In this document: positions 44,600 to 52,714 of the stretch, in pieces
Layout of the letters: the number at the start of each line of letters is the position of its first letter
Position numbering within the stretch: the stretch's first letter is position 1
Assembly (NCBI RefSeq): GCF_013184075.1
Contig: NZ_JABEQQ010000001.1
Coordinates: forward strand, 682,001 to 746,000
Source: Lentilactobacillus kribbianus
GTDB lineage: Bacteria > Bacillota > Bacilli > Lactobacillales > Lactobacillaceae
Length of the DNA stretch: 64,000 nt
Reading direction: 5' to 3'
Notes under the pieces: model-generated
Databases searched by the model: none
The model's input: only the letters and a program-made list of their open reading frames with translations
What the model was told of the DNA's origin: nothing
Translations under genes and position numbers: made by a program

Positions 44600-44851
44600 T
44601 AAAATGAAAACGATGATGCTATATCAAGTAGCTGTTTATCTGTGGGTCAGGAAGCCGGTGGTTGCTGCGAATCGGTCAGGGTAATTCAGACGAAATACTG
44701 TAGCTAGTGTCCTTTGGACCGGAAAATAACTAGAACCGTTACTATCTAGTGAGAAGAATTTGGGCTGCTTGTAGTGGCTCCAATTTTAAAACTGGGTGGT
44801 ACCACGGTCATGCGTCCCTACTGAATTAATTTTCAGTAGGGGCGTTTTTTT
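44600..44851 (+). promoter_or_regulatory. T-box riboswitch (probably tyrosine) upstream of nhaC-like gene
   Basis: A Stem I region with an AAGTA motif is followed by the T-box core CTGGGTGGTACCACGG (about 44792-44807) and a terminator (GCGTCCCTACTGA / TCAGTAGGGGCG, 44812-44844, T-run). In the specifier loop 3' strand GAAATACTG, TAC at 44696-44698 reads Tyr, though ACT (Thr) one base on is also possible. The T-box UGGU pairs with a tRNA ending ACCA, unlike the UGGA of the window's threonine T-box, which favours Tyr. Confidence 0.85.
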
Positions 44852-44881
44852 GTGGTCTCAGGAAAAATAGGAGAGATGAGT

Positions 44882-46282
44882 ATGAAAGAAAAGCAACAAC
44901 AATCAAATGTAAGTATGATAGAAGGTATTTGGATTTTAATCATTATGATGGTTATCTTGGGAACGGCGGTTATTAAATTTCAAGTTAGTCCAGAAGTTCC
45001 TATTTTACTGGTGATAATGTTAATTATGTTTTGGGCTCGTCTTCGCGGCTTTTCGTGGGATGATATTAATAATAGCTTGATAAAAGGAGTTAGTACCGGT
45101 ATTATTCCCATTTTTATTTTTATATTAATTGGGGCTTTAATTAGTACGTGGATCTTAAGTGGGGTTATTCCTAGCTTAATGGTTTGGGGCTTTAAATTGA
45201 TTTCGATTCGTTGGTTTTTACCGTCAGTATTTGTGGTTTGTGCTGTGGTAGGGAGCGCTATTGGGAGTGCCTTAACGGTGATTTCGACCGTGGGGATTGC
45301 CTTTTTAGGAATGGGAATTACGATGGGGATGAATCCAGCGATGGTAGCTGGGGCCATTATCTCCGGAGCGGTATTTGGCGATAAAACTTCACCACTATCC
45401 GATTCAACTAACTTAGCGGCCGCAATTGTCGGTGCTGATTTATTTAGCCATATTAAAAATTTGATGTGGTCGACGATCCCGGCCTTTATCGTTTCTTTGA
45501 TTGGTTACGCGCTTTTGGGCCATGGTAGCAATCATTTTAATGGAGCGACTATTAACCAAACTATTAGTACTTTGCAACATCATTTCTTCATTAGTCCGTG
45601 GGCTTTATTACCAATTGTGTTGATGTTTGTCTGTGCTTGGGTTAAATTACCAGCTATTCCCACGTTATTTGTGAACGTATTAGTGGCTATTTTAATGAGT
45701 TTCTTAAATCAAGCACATTTGAGTTTGACTAAAGTCGCCGACGTGATTATTAATGGAATTGTTGCTAAGACGGGCAATGCCAATGTTGATAAATTGCTCA
45801 GTCGTGGTGGTATTAGTGCCATGATGGGGACCGTTTCCTTAGTAATCTTAGCTCTAGGACTAGGGGGATTATTAATGCACCTAGGAGTGATTGAAGCGGT
45901 TATGAAGCCGGTCTCTAAATACCTAAATTCGCCTAAAGCATTAGTGACGGCTACTTTATTAAGTGGCTTGGGGGTTAACTTATTTGTCGGCGAACAATAT
46001 TTAGCCAGCATCTTACCTGGAAATGCGTTTAAGGACACCTATCGACGGGCAGGATTGGCGCCAGTAGCTTTAAGTCGGGTGTTAGAAGATGGTGGGACCG
46101 TCATTAATTACTTAGTACCGTGGGGAGTTGCCGCTGTTTTTACCGCTCAAACTCTAGGAGTAGCGACTCTAAGTTACTTGCCATTTGTCTTTTTCAGCTT
46201 AGCTTCACCACTATTCTCATTACTAAGTGCTTACACCGGAATCGGTTTGAAATATTTAAAAGACGAGGTGAAAGACGAATAG
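44882..46282 (+). CDS. NhaC-family Na+/H+ antiporter-like transporter, probable tyrosine transporter
   Basis: Membrane protein of 466 aa with 11-12 segments. Typical NhaC features include GAIISGAVFGDKTSPLSDSTNLAAA and the C-terminal LEDGGTVINYLVPWGVAA. Some NhaC homologues in Firmicutes lie behind amino-acid T-boxes and are thought to carry amino acids such as tyrosine; T-box control would be odd for a pure sodium exchanger. Substrate by regulation is therefore probably tyrosine, by inference. ATG 44882 follows GGAGAG by 8 nt. Confidence 0.82.
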   Translation: MKEKQQQSNVSMIEGIWILIIMMVILGTAVIKFQVSPEVPILLVIMLIMFWARLRGFSWDDINNSLIKGVSTGIIPIFIFILIGALISTWILSGVIPSLMVWGFKLISIRWFLPSVFVVCAVVGSAIGSALTVISTVGIAFLGMGITMGMNPAMVAGAIISGAVFGDKTSPLSDSTNLAAAIVGADLFSHIKNLMWSTIPAFIVSLIGYALLGHGSNHFNGATINQTISTLQHHFFISPWALLPIVLMFVCAWVKLPAIPTLFVNVLVAILMSFLNQAHLSLTKVADVIINGIVAKTGNANVDKLLSRGGISAMMGTVSLVILALGLGGLLMHLGVIEAVMKPVSKYLNSPKALVTATLLSGLGVNLFVGEQYLASILPGNAFKDTYRRAGLAPVALSRVLEDGGTVINYLVPWGVAAVFTAQTLGVATLSYLPFVFFSLASPLFSLLSAYTGIGLKYLKDEVKDE

Positions 46283-46394
46283 ATGCGATGAGCACGCGAT
46301 ATATCCGTTTTTAAAATCCTAATTTCAATAACACAATTGTTACTTAGAGGTGACATTGTTACGAAATTTCTGGGTTAGTTTAATCTGGCTGATA

Positions 46395-46422
46395 TTGAGT
46401 GGTAACAGTCATGCTTTATAGT
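46395..46422 (+). promoter_or_regulatory. Promoter of the Apf-like gene
   Basis: TTGAGT (46395-46400), 16-nt spacer, TATAGT (46417-46422). The leader is about 85 nt. Nothing else was seen in the 230-nt gap. Confidence 0.5.
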
Positions 46423-46514
46423 ATGTAATTGTTAAATCGATGAGCCGAACAAAAGAAACGGCCGTCATATGTATCTAGAAACTAAATGGATTTTAATTAA
46501 TAGGAGAATATATT

Positions 46515-47168
46515 TTGAAAAAACAATTATCTTTATTTTTAGCAACCGCTACTGCAGCTTTAGGTTTATACGTTGCCGGCTACACTTACGCTGATGCCGC
46601 AACTGTTACTGTAAAATCAGGTGACACTGTTGCTAAGCTAGCTGCTGATTACAATGATACTATTAATGGTATTAAGAACCGTAACAACCTTGCTGACGTT
46701 AACTTTATCGTGGTAGGTCAACAATTAGAAGTTGGCGAAGACACTGCTAAGGCTGCTACTACTAGCACTCCAGCAACTGCTGCTACTACTCAAAGTGCAC
46801 CAGCAGCAACTACTAATACTAACCAAAACACTCAAGTAGCAACTACTAACAATAACGCTACTCAAAATACTCAAACTAATACTGCTTCAAAAGCAGCATC
46901 TACTACTTCAAACAGTAGCAGTAACTACAGTACTGGTTCACATGCCGATGTATTGAGCCAAATGGAATCACGGACTGGTGTTTCAGCTTCTACTTGGAAC
47001 TACATCATCAACCGTGAATCAAACTGGCAAGCTAACGTAGTTAACAGCACTTCAGGTGCCTATGGCTTGTTCCAAAACATGCACATCAGTGGCGGTTCAG
47101 TGCAAGACCAAATTGATGCTGCCGTAAGTCTATACCACCAACAAGGTATGGCTGCTTGGGCAATGTAA
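46515..47168 (+). CDS. Secreted LysM/transglycosylase-like protein (aggregation-promoting-factor-like)
   Basis: Protein of 217 aa: signal peptide (1-27, near ADA-AT), one LysM domain (about 30-75, [14 protein letters not shown]) that binds peptidoglycan, a Thr/Ala/Asn/Gln-rich linker (78-145) and a C-terminal lysozyme-like module with the presumed acid in [23 protein letters not shown] and closing GMAAWAM. This is the Apf layout found in many lactobacilli, tied to cell shape and surface. The start is TTG with AGGAG 9 nt before it. Confidence 0.92.
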   Translation: MKKQLSLFLATATAALGLYVAGYTYADAATVTVKSGDTVAKLAADYNDTINGIKNRNNLADVNFIVVGQQLEVGEDTAKAATTSTPATAATTQSAPAATTNTNQNTQVATTNNNATQNTQTNTASKAASTTSNSSSNYSTGSHADVLSQMESRTGVSASTWNYIINRESNWQANVVNSTSGAYGLFQNMHISGGSVQDQIDAAVSLYHQQGMAAWAM

Positions 47169-47186
47169 TTATTACCCAATAAAATT

Positions 47187-47224
47187 TAAAAAGGTGAATC
47201 GACTATGTCGATTCACCTTTTTTG
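47187..47224. terminator. Bidirectional terminator between Apf-like and csbD genes
   Basis: Stem AAAAGGTGAATCGAC / GTCGATTCACCTTTT. Confidence 0.85.
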
Positions 47225-47225
47225 T

Positions 47226-47459
47226 TTAAAATTTTTTCTTTAATTTATCAAAAGCTTCCTTAGTTTTGTCTTTGGCGTCATCAAATTTATCTTCGACATC
47301 ATCTTTAACATCACTAAGTTTTTCTTTTAGTTTTCCACCAGCATTTTCAGCTTTACCTTGAGCTTCCCGGGCCTTATCGTTGGTTACTTTCCCTTCGACT
47401 TCTTTAGCCTTACCAGTTACTTGGTCCTTAGTTGCGTCCACTTTATCATCTAAACTCAT
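47226..47459 (-). CDS. CsbD-family stress protein
   Basis: Small hydrophilic protein of 77 aa rich in Lys, Asp and Ala, with the family pattern DKVDATKDQVTGKAKEVEGK then KAREAQGKAENAGGKLKEK. CsbD proteins accumulate under general stress in Bacillus and lactobacilli; the molecular role is unknown. GGAGG lies 7 nt before the start. A small reading frame lies 41 nt upstream on the same strand. Confidence 0.92.
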   Translation of the reverse strand: MSLDDKVDATKDQVTGKAKEVEGKVTNDKAREAQGKAENAGGKLKEKLSDVKDDVEDKFDDAKDKTKEAFDKLKKKF

Positions 47460-47500
47460 TGTAAATACCTCCTCAATTAATCCGAGTAAATTAACGTCAG

Positions 47501-47620
47501 TTAGTCGTCTAAATCATCAACCGTATGCTTTACATGCCGAACTGTGCCACAAAAACTAGTTTGTAAAGAGCAGTCCGGCTGTGGTAACTGCTTAGTAGGA
47601 GTAGATTCATATAGGTTCAT
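47501..47620 (-). CDS. Small hypothetical protein upstream of csbD
   Basis: A 39-codon frame beginning MNLYESTPTKQLPQPDCSL and ending VDDLDD, with GGAGG 8 nt before the ATG. It holds two Cys and no hydrophobic segment. Position and strand suggest co-transcription with csbD. There is no recognised family; the strong ribosome site is the main support. Confidence 0.5.
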   Translation of the reverse strand: MNLYESTPTKQLPQPDCSLQTSFCGTVRHVKHTVDDLDD

Positions 47621-47708
47621 AAGCCAGCCTCCAATTTATTTATTAACCATAATTATTGCAGAAAAGCGCTACCAAAACAAAAAATATGCTTGCAGGCCTA
47701 AATTACAA

Positions 47709-47760
47709 TTGACGAGGAAAATATTTTCTTGTAAAGTTAAACAGTAATGATTACTTTTTA
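47709..47760 (+). promoter_or_regulatory. Promoter with Zur-box-like operator before the zinc-type lipoprotein
   Basis: TTGACG (47709-47714), 17-nt spacer, TAAAGT (47732-47737). Then 47738-47760 is a near-palindrome with core GTAATGATTAC, matching the Bacillus Zur box at all but about three positions. Its right half is identical to the site before rpsN at 15038-15060. Confidence 0.75.
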
Positions 47761-47792
47761 ACCAAAATTAATTAAGGAAAGCGAGCAAAAAA

Positions 47793-48680
47793 TTGAAAAT
47801 AAAATGGCAGCGACTGGTAACAATATTAGGGTTATTGGGATTAATGGCAGTGGTAACTGGGTGTGGCAAACAAACTACTACTAACAGTGAGCAGATTAAG
47901 GTGGTTAGTTCCTTGGATTTTTACGGAGAAGCGGCGCGAGCGGTACTTGGCCAACATGGTCAGGTTACCACTATCATTAATAGTCCTAGTGTGGATCCGC
48001 ATGATTTTGAACCTACCACTAAAGATGCTCAAACTGCGGCTCAAGCCAACGTTACCATTGCCAACGGGATTGGCTATGATGATTGGATGACTAAAATTAC
48101 CACTGATAAGACTAAAAACATCAAGGTGGGAAAATTAATGAATAAGCACGATGGCGATAATGAACATCTTTGGTATAATTCGCAAACCATGCGCCAGCTG
48201 ACTGACAAGTTGGCTCAAACTTATAGCCAAATCGATCCCAAGCATCGAGCTGATTATGAAAAGAACGCGAAAAAATATCAGCAACAATTACGCCAATTAG
48301 ATACCTTAATTAAGCAAGTGAAGACCCAGGTGAACGGAAAAAAGGCCGATGTTAGTGAACCAGTCTTTGATTACGCGTTAGCTGATTTAGGAGTTAAAAT
48401 TAATAATCGCCAATTCGAAAACGCAATTGAAAAGGGAGTTGATCCGACCCCAGCCGCCATTAAGGCGATTCAAACGGATATTACTAAACACCGAATTGCC
48501 TTTTTTGTGGATAATTCTCAAGTAAGTAATCCAACGGTGAGTGGTTTAGTTGACTTAGCCCATAAAAATAACGTTCCAGTACTCAAAGTGACTGAAACGT
48601 TACCTAAAGATAAAACTTACTTAGACTGGATGATGGGTCAGTACCAACAATTAAGAAAAATTACCGCGTCAACACATTAA
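47793..48680 (+). CDS. Metal (zinc-type) ABC transporter substrate-binding lipoprotein, ZnuA/AdcA-like
   Basis: Protein of 295 aa with a lipoprotein signal (lipobox VVTGC, lipidated Cys about 25). The cluster A-I fold shows the metal ligands His in VDPHDFEP and His in NEHLWYN, and the later VSEPVFDYAL and VDNSQVSNP segments. It would capture zinc or manganese at the membrane. No permease or ATPase is adjacent, so it must use components encoded elsewhere. The start is TTG. The Zur-box-like operator supports zinc. Confidence 0.9.
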   Translation: MKIKWQRLVTILGLLGLMAVVTGCGKQTTTNSEQIKVVSSLDFYGEAARAVLGQHGQVTTIINSPSVDPHDFEPTTKDAQTAAQANVTIANGIGYDDWMTKITTDKTKNIKVGKLMNKHDGDNEHLWYNSQTMRQLTDKLAQTYSQIDPKHRADYEKNAKKYQQQLRQLDTLIKQVKTQVNGKKADVSEPVFDYALADLGVKINNRQFENAIEKGVDPTPAAIKAIQTDITKHRIAFFVDNSQVSNPTVSGLVDLAHKNNVPVLKVTETLPKDKTYLDWMMGQYQQLRKITASTH

Positions 48681-48692
48681 ACGAATTAGCGG

Positions 48693-48824
48693 TTAATAAG
48701 TCGGTGTAGTGAATAATTCTTGTAAATTTTTATCGAGTCGAACTTTTAGTCGATCAATTTCTTTGGCAGCAGCGATGATTTCATCGTTGGTGTCAATTTT
48801 TTTGTCCCTGTTAGCAATTTCTAA
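48693..48824 (-). pseudogene. Possible 3' remnant of a Spo0E-like small gene
   Basis: An open minus-strand stretch of 43 codons lacks a start codon and is closed upstream by a stop. It reads LEIANRDKKIDTNDEII, then AAAKEIDRLKVRLDKNLQEL and ends FTTPTY. The I..A.. IDRLKVRLDKNLQELF pattern is faintly like Spo0E-type phosphatases (SxxLDxxLNxY), common as small proteins in lactobacilli. It is probably a truncated relic. Confidence 0.3.
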
Positions 48825-48903
48825 TTATGAGAATGGTACAGACTAATCGGGAAAAATATTCTATACTCAAGATAGCACAGAAACTATGTTGGGGGTTAAA
48901 TGT

Positions 48904-49863
48904 ATGTCAATCAACGAACCACTTTTTTTAAATGCACCACTACACGATAAAATCTGGGGTGGTACTAACTTAACTCAATACGGCTTTACTTTATCTTCTG
49001 ATCATGTGGGTGAAGCCTGGATTGTGTCAGCTCATGATCATGGAACGAGCACCATTTTAAACGGTACGTTAGCTGGCCAAACCCTCAAGCAAGCCTGGGA
49101 TAAACACCCAGAATTGTTTGGTGGTCACCCGGCTGAACAAGCTTTTCCGATGTTAGTTAAAATTTTAGATGCCAATAAGGATCTTTCAATTCAAGTTCAT
49201 CCAGCAGACGAGTACGCTCGTGCTCACGGTGACAAGTATGGTAAGACCGAAAGTTGGTATATTCTCTCTGCGACGCCAGACGCTAAATTATACTTTGGTC
49301 ATAAAGCGCAAACCAGAGAGGAATTGGCCGCTGCCGTTCATGAAGGTCGTTGGGATGACATTTTGCGGACAGTTCCCGTTCATGCTGGGGAATTTGTGTA
49401 CGTTCCTGCTGGCACGTTACACGCTTTAGGAGCCGGCATTGTGGCCTTGGAAACGCAACAAAGTTCTGATACGACTTTTCGGTTTTACGATTTTGATCGA
49501 CCCGATGCCCATACGGGAAAGTTACGACCACTACAAATTGATCCAGCCATTGAGGTTACAACGGTTCCCCACCAAGATTATCCCACTCAAGCAACGGTTA
49601 AAGACGTCGAAAATGGTCAGTTAACTTTATTAGTTGACGCGCAGTATTTTGCGGTGGCTAAGCTAGAAATCCATGGTACCAGTCATTTACGGGCGGCTAA
49701 ACCATATCAAATTATGACGGTGATTGCTGGTAACGGTGAAATTAAGGTGAATGATAAAACCTACCCGTTGATTAAAGGCCAATCTTTAATTTTGCCTACC
49801 AGTATTGCTGAATATGAATTAAGTGGTGACTTAACTTTAATCATGAGTCACGAAAATCGCTAG
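48904..49863 (+). CDS. manA: Mannose-6-phosphate isomerase, class I
   Basis: Zinc enzyme of 319 aa that interconverts mannose 6-phosphate and fructose 6-phosphate. Cupin motifs hold the zinc ligands: QVHPADEYA, KTESWYIL and GTLHALGAGIVALETQQ, followed by TFRFYDFDR. ATG 48904 is chosen because GGGGG lies 8 nt before it and MSINEPLFLNAP fits the family. rdgB follows after 11 nt, probably in one transcript. Confidence 0.95.
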   Translation: MSINEPLFLNAPLHDKIWGGTNLTQYGFTLSSDHVGEAWIVSAHDHGTSTILNGTLAGQTLKQAWDKHPELFGGHPAEQAFPMLVKILDANKDLSIQVHPADEYARAHGDKYGKTESWYILSATPDAKLYFGHKAQTREELAAAVHEGRWDDILRTVPVHAGEFVYVPAGTLHALGAGIVALETQQSSDTTFRFYDFDRPDAHTGKLRPLQIDPAIEVTTVPHQDYPTQATVKDVENGQLTLLVDAQYFAVAKLEIHGTSHLRAAKPYQIMTVIAGNGEIKVNDKTYPLIKGQSLILPTSIAEYELSGDLTLIMSHENR

Positions 49864-49874
49864 GAGGAATAAAC

Positions 49875-50468
49875 ATGACCAAAACGGTAATTATTGCGAG
49901 TAAAAATGACCACAAAGTAGCTGAATATAAGCAAATGCTAAGCGACGTAGATGTTGACGTAAAGTCGTTAGCTGATTTCGCCGATGTGCCAGAAATCGAT
50001 GAAAATGGCGCTACTTTTTCGGAAAATGCTCATATTAAAGCAGCTGCGATTGCCAATCATTTTCAATTACCAGTAATTGCTGATGATTCCGGCTTGATGG
50101 TACGAGCATTAAACAACGAACCGGGAGTACATTCGGCTCGTTATGCGGGAGATCATGATGACGCCGCTAATCGGGCCAAGGTATTAGCTAAATTAACGGA
50201 TAAAACAGATCGTTCGGCAGTTTTTCACACGACGATTGTGGCGCAAAAACCAAATGGCTCAGTGTTAGAGACGGTGGGGGAAGTGCCCGGCCAAATTGTC
50301 AAAGAACCACGTGGTTCGGAAGCCTTTGGCTATGATTGTCTCTTTTTACCAGATGGTAAAGATAAAACATTTGGTGAAATGACTAAAGAAGAAAAAGATG
50401 AAGACAGTCACCGCGGTCGGGCGTTAGTGAAATTATTGGCGCAATTTGACGAATGGTGGCATGCTTAA
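49875..50468 (+). CDS. rdgB: Non-canonical purine NTP pyrophosphatase (XTP/dITP diphosphatase), RdgB/HAM1 family
   Basis: House-cleaning enzyme of 197 aa that removes ITP, dITP and XTP from the nucleotide pool. Typical segments are IASKNDHKVAEYKQM at the start, VIADDSGLMV, EAFGYDCLFLPDG and the closing EKDEDSHRGRAL. AGGAGG gives strong initiation. The next gene, encoding the HTH-PfkB fusion, begins at its stop codon, which links it to the nucleoside locus. Confidence 0.95.
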   Translation: MTKTVIIASKNDHKVAEYKQMLSDVDVDVKSLADFADVPEIDENGATFSENAHIKAAAIANHFQLPVIADDSGLMVRALNNEPGVHSARYAGDHDDAANRAKVLAKLTDKTDRSAVFHTTIVAQKPNGSVLETVGEVPGQIVKEPRGSEAFGYDCLFLPDGKDKTFGEMTKEEKDEDSHRGRALVKLLAQFDEWWHA

Positions 50469-50469
50469 A

Positions 50470-51579
50470 ATGCCTGATAATAACGAACTGACCAAACGTG
50501 AACAACAAATTCTAGAATGGATTCAACAGGATCCGATGATTAGTCAAAATGATTTGGCCAAATTAGCTGGAATTTCGCGCTCCGGTGCGGCAGCTCATAT
50601 TTCTAGTTTGATGAAAAAGGGCTACCTCAAGGGCAAAGGCTATATTGTGGCTGAAAAACGCTATGCTTTAGTCATTGGTGGGATCAACATTGATACTTAC
50701 GGAATGGCTACGCAAAATTTCACTACTAAAACTTCTAATCCCGGACATATTTCGCACCAAATTGGGGGATTAGGGCGTAATATGGCACTGAATTTACGTA
50801 AATTGGGAGTGTTTAATTACTTTATTACGGCTTATGGTGATGATTTTTGGGGTGAACAATTTAAGGCGGATGTGGCTAATAACAACATGGATATTAGTTA
50901 TGCCAAACAATTTTCAAACCAAAAAACCTCTAACTATATTTATTTAAACCGCGCTAATGGTGAGCGTTTTATCGGTTTAGATGATATGGGCATTAACGAT
51001 TTGATTACTCCCGAGTTTTTACAACAACGCTTAGAAATTATTAAGGCGGCTCAATACCTGATAATTGATACTAATTTACCTCAAGCAACGATTGACTGGT
51101 TAGCGGCTAATTATAGTGGTCCCCTTATTGCTAAGGCGGTCTCAATTACCAAAACTGGGCGTTTGAAATCCGTCCTAAACCAGTTAGATACCTTAGTGAT
51201 TAATGGGGTAGAAACTCCTATTTTAACCGATATTGATCCGTTAAACCGCGCCCTCGCCGAACGAGCTGCGGCTAGTTTAGTGAAGCAAGGAGTCACCAAT
51301 GTCTTTTTGTATGTTGATGGTTTGGGTGCCGTCTATGCTAACCAAAAAGAAATAAAATACTTCAAGCAACCTAATTCACAAATTCTGAATACTAATGGCG
51401 ATGGTGCCGCTGCGACGGCCGCTATTGTCTTTGCTAAAATCAAGCAAATGGACTTTGATTTAACTGGTAAAATGGGAACGGCAGCAATGGCAATTACCGC
51501 CAAAAGTCAAGAGTCCGTAAATGCAGAGATGAATTCACATTTGTTAATTGAAACTGCAAATAAAATTAAAGTGAGCTGA
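50470..51579 (+). CDS. Winged-helix regulator fused to a catalytically dead PfkB-like kinase domain
   Basis: Protein of 369 aa. Residues about 1-60 form a winged helix (LTKREQQILEWIQ, NDLAKLAGISRSGAAAHISS). The rest is a PsuK-like PfkB domain (GGINIDTYG, GGLGRNMALNLRKLG). In active relatives the C-terminal motif is NxxGAGD; here it reads NTNGDGAAATAA, so the catalytic base Asp is Ala. The sister kinase at 51734 has intact NGAGD. I read this as a sensor that binds the operon's nucleoside and controls transcription. ATG 50470 restarts after the rdgB stop; ATG 50461 is possible. Confidence 0.85.
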   Translation: MPDNNELTKREQQILEWIQQDPMISQNDLAKLAGISRSGAAAHISSLMKKGYLKGKGYIVAEKRYALVIGGINIDTYGMATQNFTTKTSNPGHISHQIGGLGRNMALNLRKLGVFNYFITAYGDDFWGEQFKADVANNNMDISYAKQFSNQKTSNYIYLNRANGERFIGLDDMGINDLITPEFLQQRLEIIKAAQYLIIDTNLPQATIDWLAANYSGPLIAKAVSITKTGRLKSVLNQLDTLVINGVETPILTDIDPLNRALAERAAASLVKQGVTNVFLYVDGLGAVYANQKEIKYFKQPNSQILNTNGDGAAATAAIVFAKIKQMDFDLTGKMGTAAMAITAKSQESVNAEMNSHLLIETANKIKVS

Positions 51580-51605
51580 GAAAAATTATTCTCAGCTTTT
51601 TTATT
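51572..51605 (+). terminator. Terminator after the HTH-PfkB gene
   Basis: Stem AGCTGAGAA / TTCTCAGCT with T-run, separating regulator and operon transcripts. Confidence 0.85.
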
Positions 51606-51642
51606 TGGCTCAAAATTATGTGAAAAAAATTACAAAATTCAT

Positions 51643-51671
51643 TTGACAACGCTTCCAAAATGTTATATCTT
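51643..51671 (+). promoter_or_regulatory. Operon promoter overlapped by a cre-like site
   Basis: TTGACA (51643-51648), 17-nt spacer, TATCTT (51666-51671). TGACAACGCTTCCA (51644-51657) matches the cre consensus at 12 of 14 positions and covers the -35, which predicts CcpA repression. Confidence 0.65.
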
Positions 51672-51677
51672 AATACC

Positions 51678-51707
51678 AACAAATGTTAATGCTAGCTAAC
51701 AATTGTT
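51678..51707 (+). promoter_or_regulatory. Inverted-repeat operator candidate downstream of the promoter
   Basis: AACAAATGTTA (51678-51688), 8-nt spacer, TAACAATTGTT (51697-51707). The arms pair at 10 of 11 positions. It begins 7 nt after the -10 box, where a repressor would block transcription. The nearby HTH-PfkB protein is the obvious candidate. Confidence 0.6.
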
Positions 51708-51733
51708 TAGAAGATTTTTAGGAGGATTCTAAC

Positions 51734-52687
51734 ATGAGAAGCCAAAACAATGCTTTGGAAGACTACGTTGTTGTAATTGGTGGAATGAACATGGACATTT
51801 TCGGAATGCCCCATGAAAAGGTAATCGACCGTGACTCTAATCCTGGAGAAGTTGGGATGACGGTTGGTGGCGTTGGCCAAAATATTGCTCAAAATCTAGC
51901 TCATTTGGATGTACCAACCTACTTAATTACGGTATTTGGTGATGATTACAACGGTAAGTTACTCAGTGCTTCATGTGCTGAAAACAACATTCGCTTAGAT
52001 TATGCTGCTGAAATCAAAGGTGAACGTTCTTCAACTTACATGTACATTACGGATGAAACTGGCGACATGCTAGTAGGTGTTAATGACATGGGTATTTGCG
52101 AAAATATCTCACCAGAATTTCTGGCCCAACGGTTAGATTTCATCAATGGTGCCAAGGTTTGTCTAGTCGATGCTAACTTATCTAAAGAAACCATCGATTG
52201 GATTGGCGCTAACGTAACTGCACCATTGTTTGGTGATACTGTGTCAGTTGCTAAAGCTCGTCACTTCGAAGATATTTTAGACAAGATGCATACTTTAAAG
52301 CCTAATGCGCTTGAAGCTAGCTTGTTAACTGGAATCGAAATTCATGACGAAGCTTCTGCTAAGCAAGCGGCTCAAGCACTACTTAATATGGGCGTGGAAA
52401 ATGTCTATATTTCATTGGGAGCTGCTGGAATTCTTTGCGCCGACAACGACAAGATGGTAGTTATTCATCCATTTAAGACCAATATCGTTAACGCTAACGG
52501 TGCCGGTGATTGTGGGATGGCAGCCATTACTTGGAGTTACTTCGATAATCCAGAACGTAACTTAGGTGAAATTGGCCGGATTGCCCAAGCCGCATCAGCT
52601 ATTACCCTAGAAAGTTCTAAATCAGTTTCAGATATTACTATTAATCAAATCTTTGCTAAATTAGCTAGCATGACGGTCGTACTTTAA
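51734..52687 (+). CDS. PfkB-family nucleoside kinase, PsuK-like
   Basis: Cytoplasmic kinase of 317 aa. It closely follows the E. coli pseudouridine kinase pattern: VVIGGMNMDIFG, SNPGEVGMTVGGVGQNIAQN, TLKPNALEASLLTG and catalytic NANGAGDCGMAA. PsuK phosphorylates the 5'-hydroxyl of pseudouridine; related enzymes act on other nucleosides. The usual partner PsuG, which splits pseudouridine 5'-phosphate, is not in this operon. AGGAGG precedes the ATG. It is the first of seven same-strand genes with short gaps. Confidence 0.85.
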   Translation: MRSQNNALEDYVVVIGGMNMDIFGMPHEKVIDRDSNPGEVGMTVGGVGQNIAQNLAHLDVPTYLITVFGDDYNGKLLSASCAENNIRLDYAAEIKGERSSTYMYITDETGDMLVGVNDMGICENISPEFLAQRLDFINGAKVCLVDANLSKETIDWIGANVTAPLFGDTVSVAKARHFEDILDKMHTLKPNALEASLLTGIEIHDEASAKQAAQALLNMGVENVYISLGAAGILCADNDKMVVIHPFKTNIVNANGAGDCGMAAITWSYFDNPERNLGEIGRIAQAASAITLESSKSVSDITINQIFAKLASMTVVL

Positions 52688-52714
52688 TATTTATATTTTT
52701 TGGAGGAAAGCGAA

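Noticed and set aside
45709-46038. 109-codon minus-strand frame inside the nhaC-like gene
   Set aside because: Antisense shadow of conserved membrane-protein coding sequence.
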